Source of the DNA: an uncultured Pseudomonadota bacterium
GTDB lineage: Bacteria; Myxococcota_A; UBA796; SXON01
Assembly: GCA_903844155.1 (NCBI GenBank)
Contig: CAIMSU010000268.1
Location: 16,127-80,126 of the forward strand
Reading direction: 5' to 3'
Length of the DNA stretch: 64,000 nucleotides
Shown here: positions 16,778 through 25,911 of the stretch, in pieces
Position numbering within the stretch: the first letter of the stretch is position 1
Layout: each line of letters opens with the position of its first letter
Notes under the pieces: model-generated
Database searches by the model: none
Seen by the model: the letters and a program-made list of their open reading frames with translations, nothing else
Told to the model about the DNA's origin: nothing
Program-made: the position numbers and the translations under genes

Positions 16778-18193
16778 GTGGTCTCGTCCCGCTTCCTCCG
16801 CCCCCTGCTCATCGCGTCCGTGGCCTCCGGGTTGCCGGCTTGCTCGCTGCGCGCCCGCACGCTGGACCTCGACGGCGATGGGTACACGGCTTCCGACTGC
16901 GACGACACCCGTGCCAGCGTCCACCCAGGCGCGGACGAGGTCTGCGACGGCGCAGACAACGACTGCAACGGGCTGGTCGACGAGGGCGGAGCATGCGCGA
17001 GCATGACGACGGACAGCGCCCGGGTCCAGATCACCGCCGAGGGTTCGCTCGGGCCGACGCTCACCGTCGGACAGCTCGATGGCGACGGGTTCGGCGACGT
17101 GTTGGTCGAGGCCACGCTCGGGAGCAGCCCGGGGGTGTGCCTGGTGCCCGGGGCGCGACTGGTCGACAGCGTGGCCGGCGGGCTCGGGAGCACCGCGGCG
17201 ATGGCGGACGCGGGCACGTGCTGGGCGGCAGACCAGCGGATCCTCGGGCTGGCGGTGACGTCGGCCGCGCCGTTCGGGGTCACCTCGAGCGACGTGGCGT
17301 GGGTGCTGTCGGTCGGCGATGGGCTCTGCGCCGTGAACCCGTTCGGCACCGGCGACACGGTCGCGGGCGAGGCGTTCGGCTGCACCAGTCTGAGCGCGTG
17401 GACCTCGCTGCCGGACGCGCCCACCGGCGGGGTGCAGTCGTTCGGGACGGCCGACGCCTCAACGGCCGCGTTGATGGCGAGGACCGCGACCGGCCTTGGC
17501 ATCGCCCGACCAACGGGGCCCGCGAACGACCCCGGCACGTTCTGGGCGCTCGCGACGACAACGCCCCTCGTGGGGGCGATCGGAGGCGATGACGTAGACG
17601 GGGACGGCATCGCCGACATCGTCGCCGCGGACAGCACCGACGTGTGGGTCGTGTCCTCCGACCTCGGCATCACAGCGCCGCTGCTCCTCGCCGCCAGCCA
17701 GCACCTGCCGATGGCCGCCGGTGAAACTGGTGTATTCCTTCCCGGCGACATCGACGGCGACGGGGTCAAGGACTGGGCCGTCAACGACCCGAACCGGCTC
17801 GCCATCTTCGCCAACGGCCAGCAGATCGCGACCCTCGGTCCTGTCCAGACGGCGACCTCGGCGGGCGATTTCAACGGGGACGGCCGCGACGATCTGGCCG
17901 TTCGCTACACTTTTGCATCCGTCGCCGGCATCCTCCTCGGCCCGATGAACGGCGCCGTCGACGACATCCGGATCTCGTCGGGCCTGTCGACCTTTGCCGA
18001 GGGCCTCGGCGCCATCGACGTCGACCGCGACGGCCTCACCGATCTCTGGCTAATCGACCCGGGTAGCGGCTCGGGCCGCGACACGGGCGGCGACAGCGGC
18101 GGTGGCTCCAGCAACGGCATCCTGTACCTGCTCGACGGCTTCCCGATCACCGCGGTGGGCGGCCGGTCGGACACTGGCGTGCTCTCCAACTGA
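16778..18193 (+). CDS. FG-GAP/VCBS-repeat lipoprotein with a MopE-like metal-binding motif
   Basis: This 471-residue secreted protein has a lipoprotein signal ending LPAC (Cys ~22). Residues 30-70 contain the motif DLDGDGYTASDCDDT...VCDGADNDCNGLVDEG, a putative metal-binding module common in myxobacterial surface proteins. At least five FG-GAP-like calcium loops follow, among them DVDGDGIADIVAAD, DIDGDGVKDWAVND and DFNGDGRDDLAVRY, which suggest a beta-propeller. The tail is Gly/Ser-rich around residues 427-446. The exact role is unknown; surface display and calcium binding are likely. GTG is used as the start with no good ribosome-binding site. Confidence 0.82.
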   Translation: MVSSRFLRPLLIASVASGLPACSLRARTLDLDGDGYTASDCDDTRASVHPGADEVCDGADNDCNGLVDEGGACASMTTDSARVQITAEGSLGPTLTVGQLDGDGFGDVLVEATLGSSPGVCLVPGARLVDSVAGGLGSTAAMADAGTCWAADQRILGLAVTSAAPFGVTSSDVAWVLSVGDGLCAVNPFGTGDTVAGEAFGCTSLSAWTSLPDAPTGGVQSFGTADASTAALMARTATGLGIARPTGPANDPGTFWALATTTPLVGAIGGDDVDGDGIADIVAADSTDVWVVSSDLGITAPLLLAASQHLPMAAGETGVFLPGDIDGDGVKDWAVNDPNRLAIFANGQQIATLGPVQTATSAGDFNGDGRDDLAVRYTFASVAGILLGPMNGAVDDIRISSGLSTFAEGLGAIDVDRDGLTDLWLIDPGSGSGRDTGGDSGGGSSNGILYLLDGFPITAVGGRSDTGVLSN

Positions 18194-18215
18194 TCGCGGC
18201 CATCGGTTAGTCACC

Positions 18216-19930
<1,715 letters not shown>

Positions 19931-19992
19931 GGCCGGAGCTACCGTTGGCCCGAGGGGCCACCCGCCCGCGTCCTTGATACCCGCCGCTCTGC

Positions 19993-22377
19993 ATGAGCGC
20001 CCGGCCACCCCGATTCCCCCGCCTTCGGCTCGCGCTCACGGCCACGGCGATGCTCGCGATCGTCGTGCTCGTCCTCCTCGCCATCCCCGCCGGCATGACC
20101 GCCAGCCAATGGGCAGACGAGGGCATCGCCCTGGCCGATGCCCACGCCAGCTACAGCGTCAGCCACCCGGGCTGGAGCTTTCCCGCCCTCCTCCAAACCG
20201 CACCCGTCACCCTCGCCCACCCCGGCCCCGAGCTCATCGGCGAGGCTGTCGCCCGAGGCTACGCCGAGGATTGCAAGGACACCGGCCCGGGTGAGTATTG
20301 CCGGCATACGAACAAGGTCGTTCCGCGGTCGGGGGACACGCTGGAGCCCATCGCGATCGGCTACGTCATCGGCCCCGACGCCGAATTCCGGATCCACCTC
20401 CCGCTCGCGCAGGCCCCGAAGGTGCTGACCGACGCGATCATCGCCGCGGAGGACCGGGATTTTCGGACGCACTCGGGCGTGAACTGGTCCGCCATCGTGC
20501 GCGCGCTCGCGGTGAACGCGCAGGCTGGCGGGTACGCACAGGGCGCCAGCACGCTCACGATGCAGGTTGTTCGCAACCTTTCGCAGCAGAAGGAGAAGAC
20601 GGCCGTCCGCAAGATCCGCGAGATGGTCCTCGCGGTAGCCATCGACCGGCACCTCGGGAAGGACGGCGTCCTGCAGATGTACCTGGACGCGCCGTACCTT
20701 GGCCAGTGGGGCAAGATCTCCATCTGCGGCTTTGAAGCGGCGGCCGAACACTACTATCGGAAACATGCCTCCGAGCTCACCTTGGGTGAGGCCGCCACCC
20801 TCGCAGGCATCCTGCCGGCGCCCGGCAAATTCGCCCCGGACATCCACCCGAAAGAGGCGAAGGAGCGGCGCGACCACGTGCTCAAGAGCATGGCCGAAGT
20901 CTACGGCTACGACGTGAAGGCGGCGTTGGATGAGCCGATCGTGACAGTCGAGCCCGCCGATCTGCCGAGCCGCTTTCCCTCCTACTACTCGGCCGCCCGG
21001 GCGTGGCTGGAGCAGAACGTGGACCCGGTCACGCTGTACGGCAGCGGGTTGGTCGTCACCGTTGGCCTCGACGTCCATGCACAGACCGAGGCCGAGAGCA
21101 TGTTCCCGGCGAAGATGAAGTATTTTGAGACGATCGTCGGCCGTGGCAGCCCGAAGGGGCACCTGGAGTCCGCCGGCATCCTGCTCGACGTGCAGACTGG
21201 CCTGATCCGCGCGGTGTACGGGGGCAGCGACGCGGGGTCGACGACGTTCAACCGCGCAACGCAGGCGATGCGTCAGCCCGGATCGAGCTTCAAGCCGCTC
21301 GTCTACGCCATGGCGTTTGAGGAGAAGAACCCGGACGGAACCCCGCGCTTCACCGCGGCGACCTCCGAACCGAACAGCGAGCGGGTGTTCAAGACGCCAA
21401 AGGGCGACTGGAGCCCGCACAACGTCGGCGGTGAGTACACACCGTTTGCGTGCCTGGCGCAGGGCCTCGCGTGGAGCCAGAACATCGCCACGGCCTCGCT
21501 GCTGGAAGAGATGGGCGGCACGGCCGAGGCGCCGAAGAAGCTGATCGCGTTCGCGGCGAAGATGGGGTTTGATACTAGCAAGTTCCCGGCAGAGATGGGG
21601 CTGGCGCTCGGGCAGGCCGAGGTCACGCCCCTGGAGCAGGCGCAGTTCCAGGCGATCCTCTCCAACGGCGGGCTGAAGATCACGGGGACGCCCGTTGCGC
21701 ACGCCGAAGATGCAGGGGGAAAGGTGCGGATCGCCCCCCCCCCCGTCGCAGGCGAGCGCGTCATGACGCCCGAGGCCGCCGCGCTCACCCGCGAGCTGGA
21801 GAAGCTCGTCATCGTGATGGGTACCGGCGGCGCGACGCGGGGAGCGGGCGGTGAAGGCGGGTATCCAGGTCCGGCGATGGGAAAGACCGGGACGACAGAC
21901 TCCGAGAAGGACCTCTGGTTTGTCGGCGCCACGCCGACGTACGCCATGGCCGTCTGGCTCGGCTACGACGACCCCGTCCGCATCGGCGCCGCCGCCTCCG
22001 ACCTCGCCGCCCCGCTGTGGGGCTGGTGGATGCGCCGCGTCACCCGCGACGACGGCACGTTGCCCGACTGGCCCGACACCCCCGCCATCTCGCATCGCAC
22101 CATCTGCACGCAGACCGGCAAGGGCATGAACACCTCCTGCCAGGGCATCTCCGCGCCCTTCCTCGTCGGCACCGAACCGAAGGGCGGCTGTCCCGTCGAT
22201 CATCCTCCGCCAACGCCGGAAGAGATGGACCTTGACCCAGACGGAAACCCGATCCCGAAGCCCGGTCACGAGTCGATCTGGAAAAAGCTCGAGCGCGAGA
22301 AGGCCGAGGCCGACGCGGCTGCGGCTGCCGGGACGCCCGACGCGGTCCCCACCGACGCCGCTCCCGGGAAGGAGTAA
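19993..22377 (+). CDS. Bifunctional penicillin-binding protein (class A, PBP1A-like)
   Basis: This 794-residue enzyme polymerises and cross-links peptidoglycan in the periplasm. A signal-anchor helix is at residues 10-32. The GT51 transglycosylase has AAEDRDFRTHSGVNW (~151) with the catalytic Glu, and QGASTLTMQVVRN (~180). The transpeptidase has PGSSFKPLVYA (~427, SxxK), SQN (~495) and KTGTT (~633). A proline-coding run of 11 consecutive Cs lies near 21734-21744 (PPPP), a possible slippage site. The C-terminus is low-complexity and acidic/Ala-rich. It follows thiC by 62 bases but looks functionally separate. Confidence 0.94.
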   Translation: MSARPPRFPRLRLALTATAMLAIVVLVLLAIPAGMTASQWADEGIALADAHASYSVSHPGWSFPALLQTAPVTLAHPGPELIGEAVARGYAEDCKDTGPGEYCRHTNKVVPRSGDTLEPIAIGYVIGPDAEFRIHLPLAQAPKVLTDAIIAAEDRDFRTHSGVNWSAIVRALAVNAQAGGYAQGASTLTMQVVRNLSQQKEKTAVRKIREMVLAVAIDRHLGKDGVLQMYLDAPYLGQWGKISICGFEAAAEHYYRKHASELTLGEAATLAGILPAPGKFAPDIHPKEAKERRDHVLKSMAEVYGYDVKAALDEPIVTVEPADLPSRFPSYYSAARAWLEQNVDPVTLYGSGLVVTVGLDVHAQTEAESMFPAKMKYFETIVGRGSPKGHLESAGILLDVQTGLIRAVYGGSDAGSTTFNRATQAMRQPGSSFKPLVYAMAFEEKNPDGTPRFTAATSEPNSERVFKTPKGDWSPHNVGGEYTPFACLAQGLAWSQNIATASLLEEMGGTAEAPKKLIAFAAKMGFDTSKFPAEMGLALGQAEVTPLEQAQFQAILSNGGLKITGTPVAHAEDAGGKVRIAPPPVAGERVMTPEAAALTRELEKLVIVMGTGGATRGAGGEGGYPGPAMGKTGTTDSEKDLWFVGATPTYAMAVWLGYDDPVRIGAAASDLAAPLWGWWMRRVTRDDGTLPDWPDTPAISHRTICTQTGKGMNTSCQGISAPFLVGTEPKGGCPVDHPPPTPEEMDLDPDGNPIPKPGHESIWKKLEREKAEADAAAAAGTPDAVPTDAAPGKE

Positions 22378-22800
22378 CGTTCAAAGCGCGCAACTTCCGG
22401 TTCTTGTCGGGAGGTGCTCTCACGGACGGGCCTCCTCTGGGCAGCTCGCCACCTCCGGAGCGCGTCCACCCGGCAGCGGTGGAACGCCGCGTTGCCCGGA
22501 AGCGCCGTCGCGGGCGCGAGCCACAGGGAGAAGAATTTACGGCCTGGGAAGAACATCAAGACGCCAAGGCCGCCAAGGAGAACCAAGGAGAACCAAGGAA
22601 ATGCAGGGGGGCAGCGCGGTGGCAGGGCGGGACGGGGGGCGGCGAGCGACGGGGCCCATCCTCGCCTCAGCCTCCTCCTTGGCGACTTGGCGTCTTGGCG
22701 TCTTGGCGGTTGAACCTCTTTTTCTTCCTGCCAACCCTCCCCGGGCGTCCATCGCGTCCTTTGCGCTACACCGCTTCCTCTGCCTTGACGAACGAAGCTC
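22378..22800. other. Gene-free interval between the PBP and lgt, rich in short repeats
   Basis: No convincing gene occurs here; frames that cross it read as low-complexity Arg/Pro-rich sequence. It holds an inverted repeat with 24-base arms (22557-22580 and 22678-22702), tandem GAGAACCAAG units (22579-22598) and tandem GCGTCTTG units (22690-22706). The rest shows no structure that I can name. Confidence 0.6.
22557..22706. repeat. Inverted repeat built from GCCAAG-type 8-mers
   Basis: The left arm CAAGACGCCAAGGCCGCCAA (22558-22577) matches the reverse complement of the right arm CCTTGGCGACTTGGCGTCTT (22678-22697) with about one base of offset. Arms are ~97 bases apart. Both consist of iterated CCAAGACG/CTTGGCGT octamers, a recurrent intergenic pattern in several GC-rich phyla. 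Confidence 0.6.
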
Positions 22801-22863
22801 GTTACGATTCTCCTCCCGCATTTCGTATCCAGCGGATACGAAATGCGGGAGGAGGATTGTCAC
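22801..22863 (-). repeat. 63-bp dispersed palindrome, copy A (3' end of lgt)
   Basis: Perfect 20-base arms (22811-22830 and 22834-22853) enclose the loop AGC, and pairing continues outward with few mismatches. Its terminal GTGAC on the minus strand supplies the lgt stop codon (22860-22862). About 50 of 63 positions match copy B at 51015-51077 by hand alignment. It could act as the lgt 3' hairpin. Confidence 0.8.
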
Positions 22864-23618
22864 ACGGGACCGGGGGCGGGTGCCATCGGCGGGCGGCGCA
22901 CGCTCAGCGCGACAGCGACCACCGTCCCGAGGCATACCCACTGCACGAGGGTGAACCCGAGCGTCGGCCCGGTGTCGCCGCGCACAAACTCCAGCACGAA
23001 GCGGATCGCGGCGTACCCGGCCAGATAGTATCGAAAAAGCCAGCCCTCCGGCCGAACGGTGCGGCGGATCGACCAGAGCACCGCAGCCAGCGTAAGGTCC
23101 GCGCCCGTCTCCACGAGCTGCTGCGGGAAGCGCCCGCCGATCGCCAGCCACCCGCACGGCCCGGCCGTGTCGACGTGCACACCCGGGCAACACCCGTTGA
23201 GGAAGCAGCCGATCCGGCCGATCCCCTGCGCCAACGGCACGCTCACCGCGAACCCGTCCCCGGTCGAATGACGGACCCCGACGATCCGCTTCGTGACCTC
23301 CACGCCAAGGTAGGCGCCGCCGATCCCGCCCACGACCGTCTTCCCGGTAAAGTCCATCGCCAACGCGGCGTTCCAGAGCGCCCGCATGTCCGCGGCGAAC
23401 AGCAGCATCCCCACCTTGGACCCGATCATCGCGCCAAGGAGGGCGCCCGCGCCGACGTACACATGCCCCGGGGTTCGCGCGTAGCCGAGACGCCGGACCT
23501 CAGCGCGGCGGACCACAAACGCCACGACGAAGCCGAGGAACACGAGCACCGCGTAGGCGCGGATGGGAACGCCGCTGACGGTGAGGAGGACCGGGTACAC
23601 GCCGCTGAACCGTATCAT
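22860..23618 (-). CDS. lgt: Prolipoprotein diacylglyceryl transferase
   Basis: Lgt transfers diacylglycerol from phosphatidylglycerol to the lipobox cysteine of prolipoproteins. The 252-residue protein is multi-helical and has the signature QGIGRIGCFLNGCCPG (~129-145), GGIGGAYLGVEV (~97) and a terminal FRYYLAGYAAIRFVLEFVRG (~193-212). The length is near the family norm. Its stop codon lies in the 63-bp palindrome. The window encodes many lipoproteins that would be substrates. It diverges from the small membrane protein at 23668. Confidence 0.9.
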   Translation of the reverse strand: MIRFSGVYPVLLTVSGVPIRAYAVLVFLGFVVAFVVRRAEVRRLGYARTPGHVYVGAGALLGAMIGSKVGMLLFAADMRALWNAALAMDFTGKTVVGGIGGAYLGVEVTKRIVGVRHSTGDGFAVSVPLAQGIGRIGCFLNGCCPGVHVDTAGPCGWLAIGGRFPQQLVETGADLTLAAVLWSIRRTVRPEGWLFRYYLAGYAAIRFVLEFVRGDTGPTLGFTLVQWVCLGTVVAVALSVRRPPMAPAPGPV

Positions 23619-23667
23619 CGGCCAGACCGCGCCCCGGGTGTGCTACGTTCGGCCATCCGGAGCCGCG

Positions 23668-23808
23668 ATGTCCGACCAGAACACAGGCAGCAGCGTGCTC
23701 AAGAAGGTCCTCATCGGCGTCGCATTGGTCGGCTGCCTCGGCGCCGTGACCGTGACGGCGCTCGCGTTCTTCATGCTGTGGGAGTGCGACCATGCGAGCA
23801 TTGAGTGA
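23668..23808 (+). CDS. Small single-helix membrane protein (46 aa)
   Basis: MSDQNTGSSVLKKVL leads into one hydrophobic helix (~residues 13-35), ending WECDHASIE. GGAG lies five bases upstream of the ATG, and the ORF overlaps the next gene by 17 bases. The function is not recognisable. The overlap suggests translation coupled to the following outer-membrane-like protein. The frame is open further upstream, but those residues are unlike a protein. Confidence 0.55.
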   Translation: MSDQNTGSSVLKKVLIGVALVGCLGAVTVTALAFFMLWECDHASIE

Positions 23809-24460
23809 GGCCGTCCCGGGTCGCCCGGCGCGGCGGTCGCGGCGGCTGAGCGCGCCGTCGATGGTCGTTGGGACCGTCGGAACGGTCGGGGTGGCCTGGT
23901 TCGCGCTGTGGGCGTGCGCGCCGATGTCGACGATGCCGGTGCCGGGCGCGATCGACTCGAACACGAGCGAGTTCGGCGTGGGCGGAAACGCTACGTTTGG
24001 AGCCGCATCTACGACGAGCACCACCATCGCCCCCGGCATCGGCGAGAGCGGCCAGTTCTGGTACGACCACCGCTTCGGGAAATTCGACTTTGGCGGCGGT
24101 GTGTTCGCCGGAAATTCGAGCCTTGTAGGCGGTGGCCTGTTCTTCGGCGGGATGTTTCCCGTCGGCAAGATCAACCTCGGCTTCGAGATCGCCGGCGGGT
24201 TCCTTTGGGCAGAGGCGGGGATCCCGCTGACGGTCCCGCTCGGCGACCACGCGTGGCTCTACACCGAGCCAAGCATCGGCATTCGCGCGCAGCTCGCGCG
24301 TCTGCCCGTCGGCGTCGGATTCCGCCTTGGCAAGCACTTCATGCTCGCGCCGGAGGTGGCGGTCGAGTACGGCGCTACAACCTCGCCGATCCGCCCAACC
24401 GGCACGTTCCCCCAAAGCCTGGCATTTACAGGCGCTTTCTCCGCCGGCTACGGCTTCTAA
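23792..24460 (+). CDS. Secreted beta-rich (outer-membrane-barrel-like) protein, possible lipoprotein
   Basis: This 222-residue protein has a basic N-terminus, a hydrophobic helix at ~25-42 and WACAPMST, which could be a lipobox (Cys ~42). The mature part alternates Gly/aromatic strands (FDFGGGVFAG, GGGLFFGGMFPVGKINLGFE) and ends in an aromatic residue (AGYGF), like a small outer-membrane barrel. The ATG is preceded by GGGAG at a suitable distance. It overlaps the small membrane protein and lies eight bases before the radical SAM gene. No family recognised. Confidence 0.6.
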   Translation: MRALSEAVPGRPARRSRRLSAPSMVVGTVGTVGVAWFALWACAPMSTMPVPGAIDSNTSEFGVGGNATFGAASTTSTTIAPGIGESGQFWYDHRFGKFDFGGGVFAGNSSLVGGGLFFGGMFPVGKINLGFEIAGGFLWAEAGIPLTVPLGDHAWLYTEPSIGIRAQLARLPVGVGFRLGKHFMLAPEVAVEYGATTSPIRPTGTFPQSLAFTGAFSAGYGF

Positions 24461-24468
24461 GGCCCCTT

Positions 24469-25911
24469 TTGGCGCAGACCCGACCCTACCTCTACTACGA
24501 CGCCGCCGTGTCCATCTGCAACGTCTGCCTCCGCCGCGTCGAGGGCAAGATCGTCTTCGAAGATGGGAAGGTCTACCTCGACAAGTGGTGTCGCCTCCAC
24601 AAGCACCAGCGCACGCTGCTCTCGGACGACATCGACTTCTACCGCAGGGGTCGAGAGGTCTACCTCAAGCCGCCGGAGATGCCGCGCCACTTCAACACGC
24701 CGCAACACTACGGCTGTCCCTACGATTGCGGGCTTTGTCCGGAGCACATGCAGCACTCCTGCCTCTCGCTGCTGGAGGTGACCGACCTCTGCAACCTGCG
24801 CTGCCCGGTCTGCTACGCCGAGAGCGGACCCCACCGCGGAACCGCTGGGAACAGCGCGCACCGCCCGATGGACACGATCCGACGCATGCTCGACGCCATC
24901 GTCTCCAACGAGGGTGAGCCGGACGTGGTGCAGCTTTCCGGGGGTGAGCCGACGTTGCACCCGGACTTCTGGGCGATCCTGGACGAGTGCAAGGCGCGGC
25001 CGATCCGGCACTTGATGCTCAACACCAACGGCATCCGGATCGCGCGCGAGCCCGGCTTCGCAGAGCGACTCGCCAGCTACCAGCCTGCTTTTGAGGTCTA
25101 CCTGCAGTTCGACAGCCTGCGCGCCGGGCCGCACGAACAGATGCGGGGCCAGGACCTGCGCGCGATTCGGGAGGCCGCGCTCGCGAACCTCGAAGCCGCG
25201 AACGTCAGCACCACGCTCGTCGTCACGCTGATGAAGGGCCTGAACGACGACGAGATCGGCGACATCATCCGCTACGCCCTGACCTTTCGCTGCATCCGCG
25301 GGGTCACGTTCCAGCCGGTCCAGCACGCCGGTCGCACCGAGGGTTACGACCCTGCCGTCCACCGCCTCACGATCAGCGAGGTCCGTCGGAAGATCATCGA
25401 GCAATCCGGCTTGTTCACCGATCGCGACGTCCTCCCGGTGCCCTGCAACGCCGACTGCCTCGCCATGGCCTACGCCTTGAAGCCCGGCCCCGGCCTCCCG
25501 GCCATCCCTCTTACCGGCCTCGTCGACCCCGCCGTCTTCATCGAAGGCAGCCGCAACACCATCGTCTACGAGCGGGATCCGACCCTCAAAGCGCACTTCA
25601 TCAAGCTGTTCGCGACCAACCACTCACCCGAGGGCGCCGCGAACTGCCTCGCCGACCTGCTCTGCTGTCTGCCGACCGTTGCGTCCGGGACGCCCGAACT
25701 CCCCGCCTTCAAGTACGAGAACCTCTTTCGCGTCATCATCATGCAGTTCGTCGACGCCGAGAGCTTCGATCTGCGCGCCGTGCGCAAGAGCTGCGTGCAC
25801 ATCGCCACGCCCGAGGGCAAGATCGTCCCGTTTGACACCTACAACCTGTTCTATCGTGACGGCAAGCGCGAGCGGTTGCGGGAGCTGCAGGCAGAGATTG
25901 ATCCCGACTAG
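24469..25911 (+). CDS. Radical SAM enzyme of the Tes/MJ0619 type
   Basis: This 480-residue protein has an N-terminal cysteine cluster (CNVCLRRVEGKI and WCRLHKHQ, residues ~16-45) and then YGCPYDCGLCPEHMQHSC (~83-100). The radical-SAM [4Fe-4S] motif is CNLRCPVC (~109-116). The GGEP-type motif QLSGGEPTLHPDF is near 160, and a Cys-containing C-terminal domain follows. This order of cysteine modules is that of archaeal MJ0619 (linked to methanopterin methylation) and of Tes, the tetraether lipid synthase that joins two lipid chains. In a bacterium it could act in membrane-spanning lipid synthesis, but the sequence alone does not fix the substrate. TTG at 24469 is the likely start, eight bases after the upstream stop. 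Its stop overlaps the convergent gene's stop within CTAG. Confidence 0.75.
   Translation: MAQTRPYLYYDAAVSICNVCLRRVEGKIVFEDGKVYLDKWCRLHKHQRTLLSDDIDFYRRGREVYLKPPEMPRHFNTPQHYGCPYDCGLCPEHMQHSCLSLLEVTDLCNLRCPVCYAESGPHRGTAGNSAHRPMDTIRRMLDAIVSNEGEPDVVQLSGGEPTLHPDFWAILDECKARPIRHLMLNTNGIRIAREPGFAERLASYQPAFEVYLQFDSLRAGPHEQMRGQDLRAIREAALANLEAANVSTTLVVTLMKGLNDDEIGDIIRYALTFRCIRGVTFQPVQHAGRTEGYDPAVHRLTISEVRRKIIEQSGLFTDRDVLPVPCNADCLAMAYALKPGPGLPAIPLTGLVDPAVFIEGSRNTIVYERDPTLKAHFIKLFATNHSPEGAANCLADLLCCLPTVASGTPELPAFKYENLFRVIIMQFVDAESFDLRAVRKSCVHIATPEGKIVPFDTYNLFYRDGKRERLRELQAEIDPD

Noticed and set aside
22557..22706. CRISPR-like array from the CCAAG octamers
   Set aside because: Units are 8-10 bases with no spacers of constant length and no cas genes.
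22404..23804. Open frame on the plus strand across the repeat interval and lgt
   Set aside because: Arg/Pro/His-rich shadow of lgt; the part before lgt is repeat DNA without protein character.
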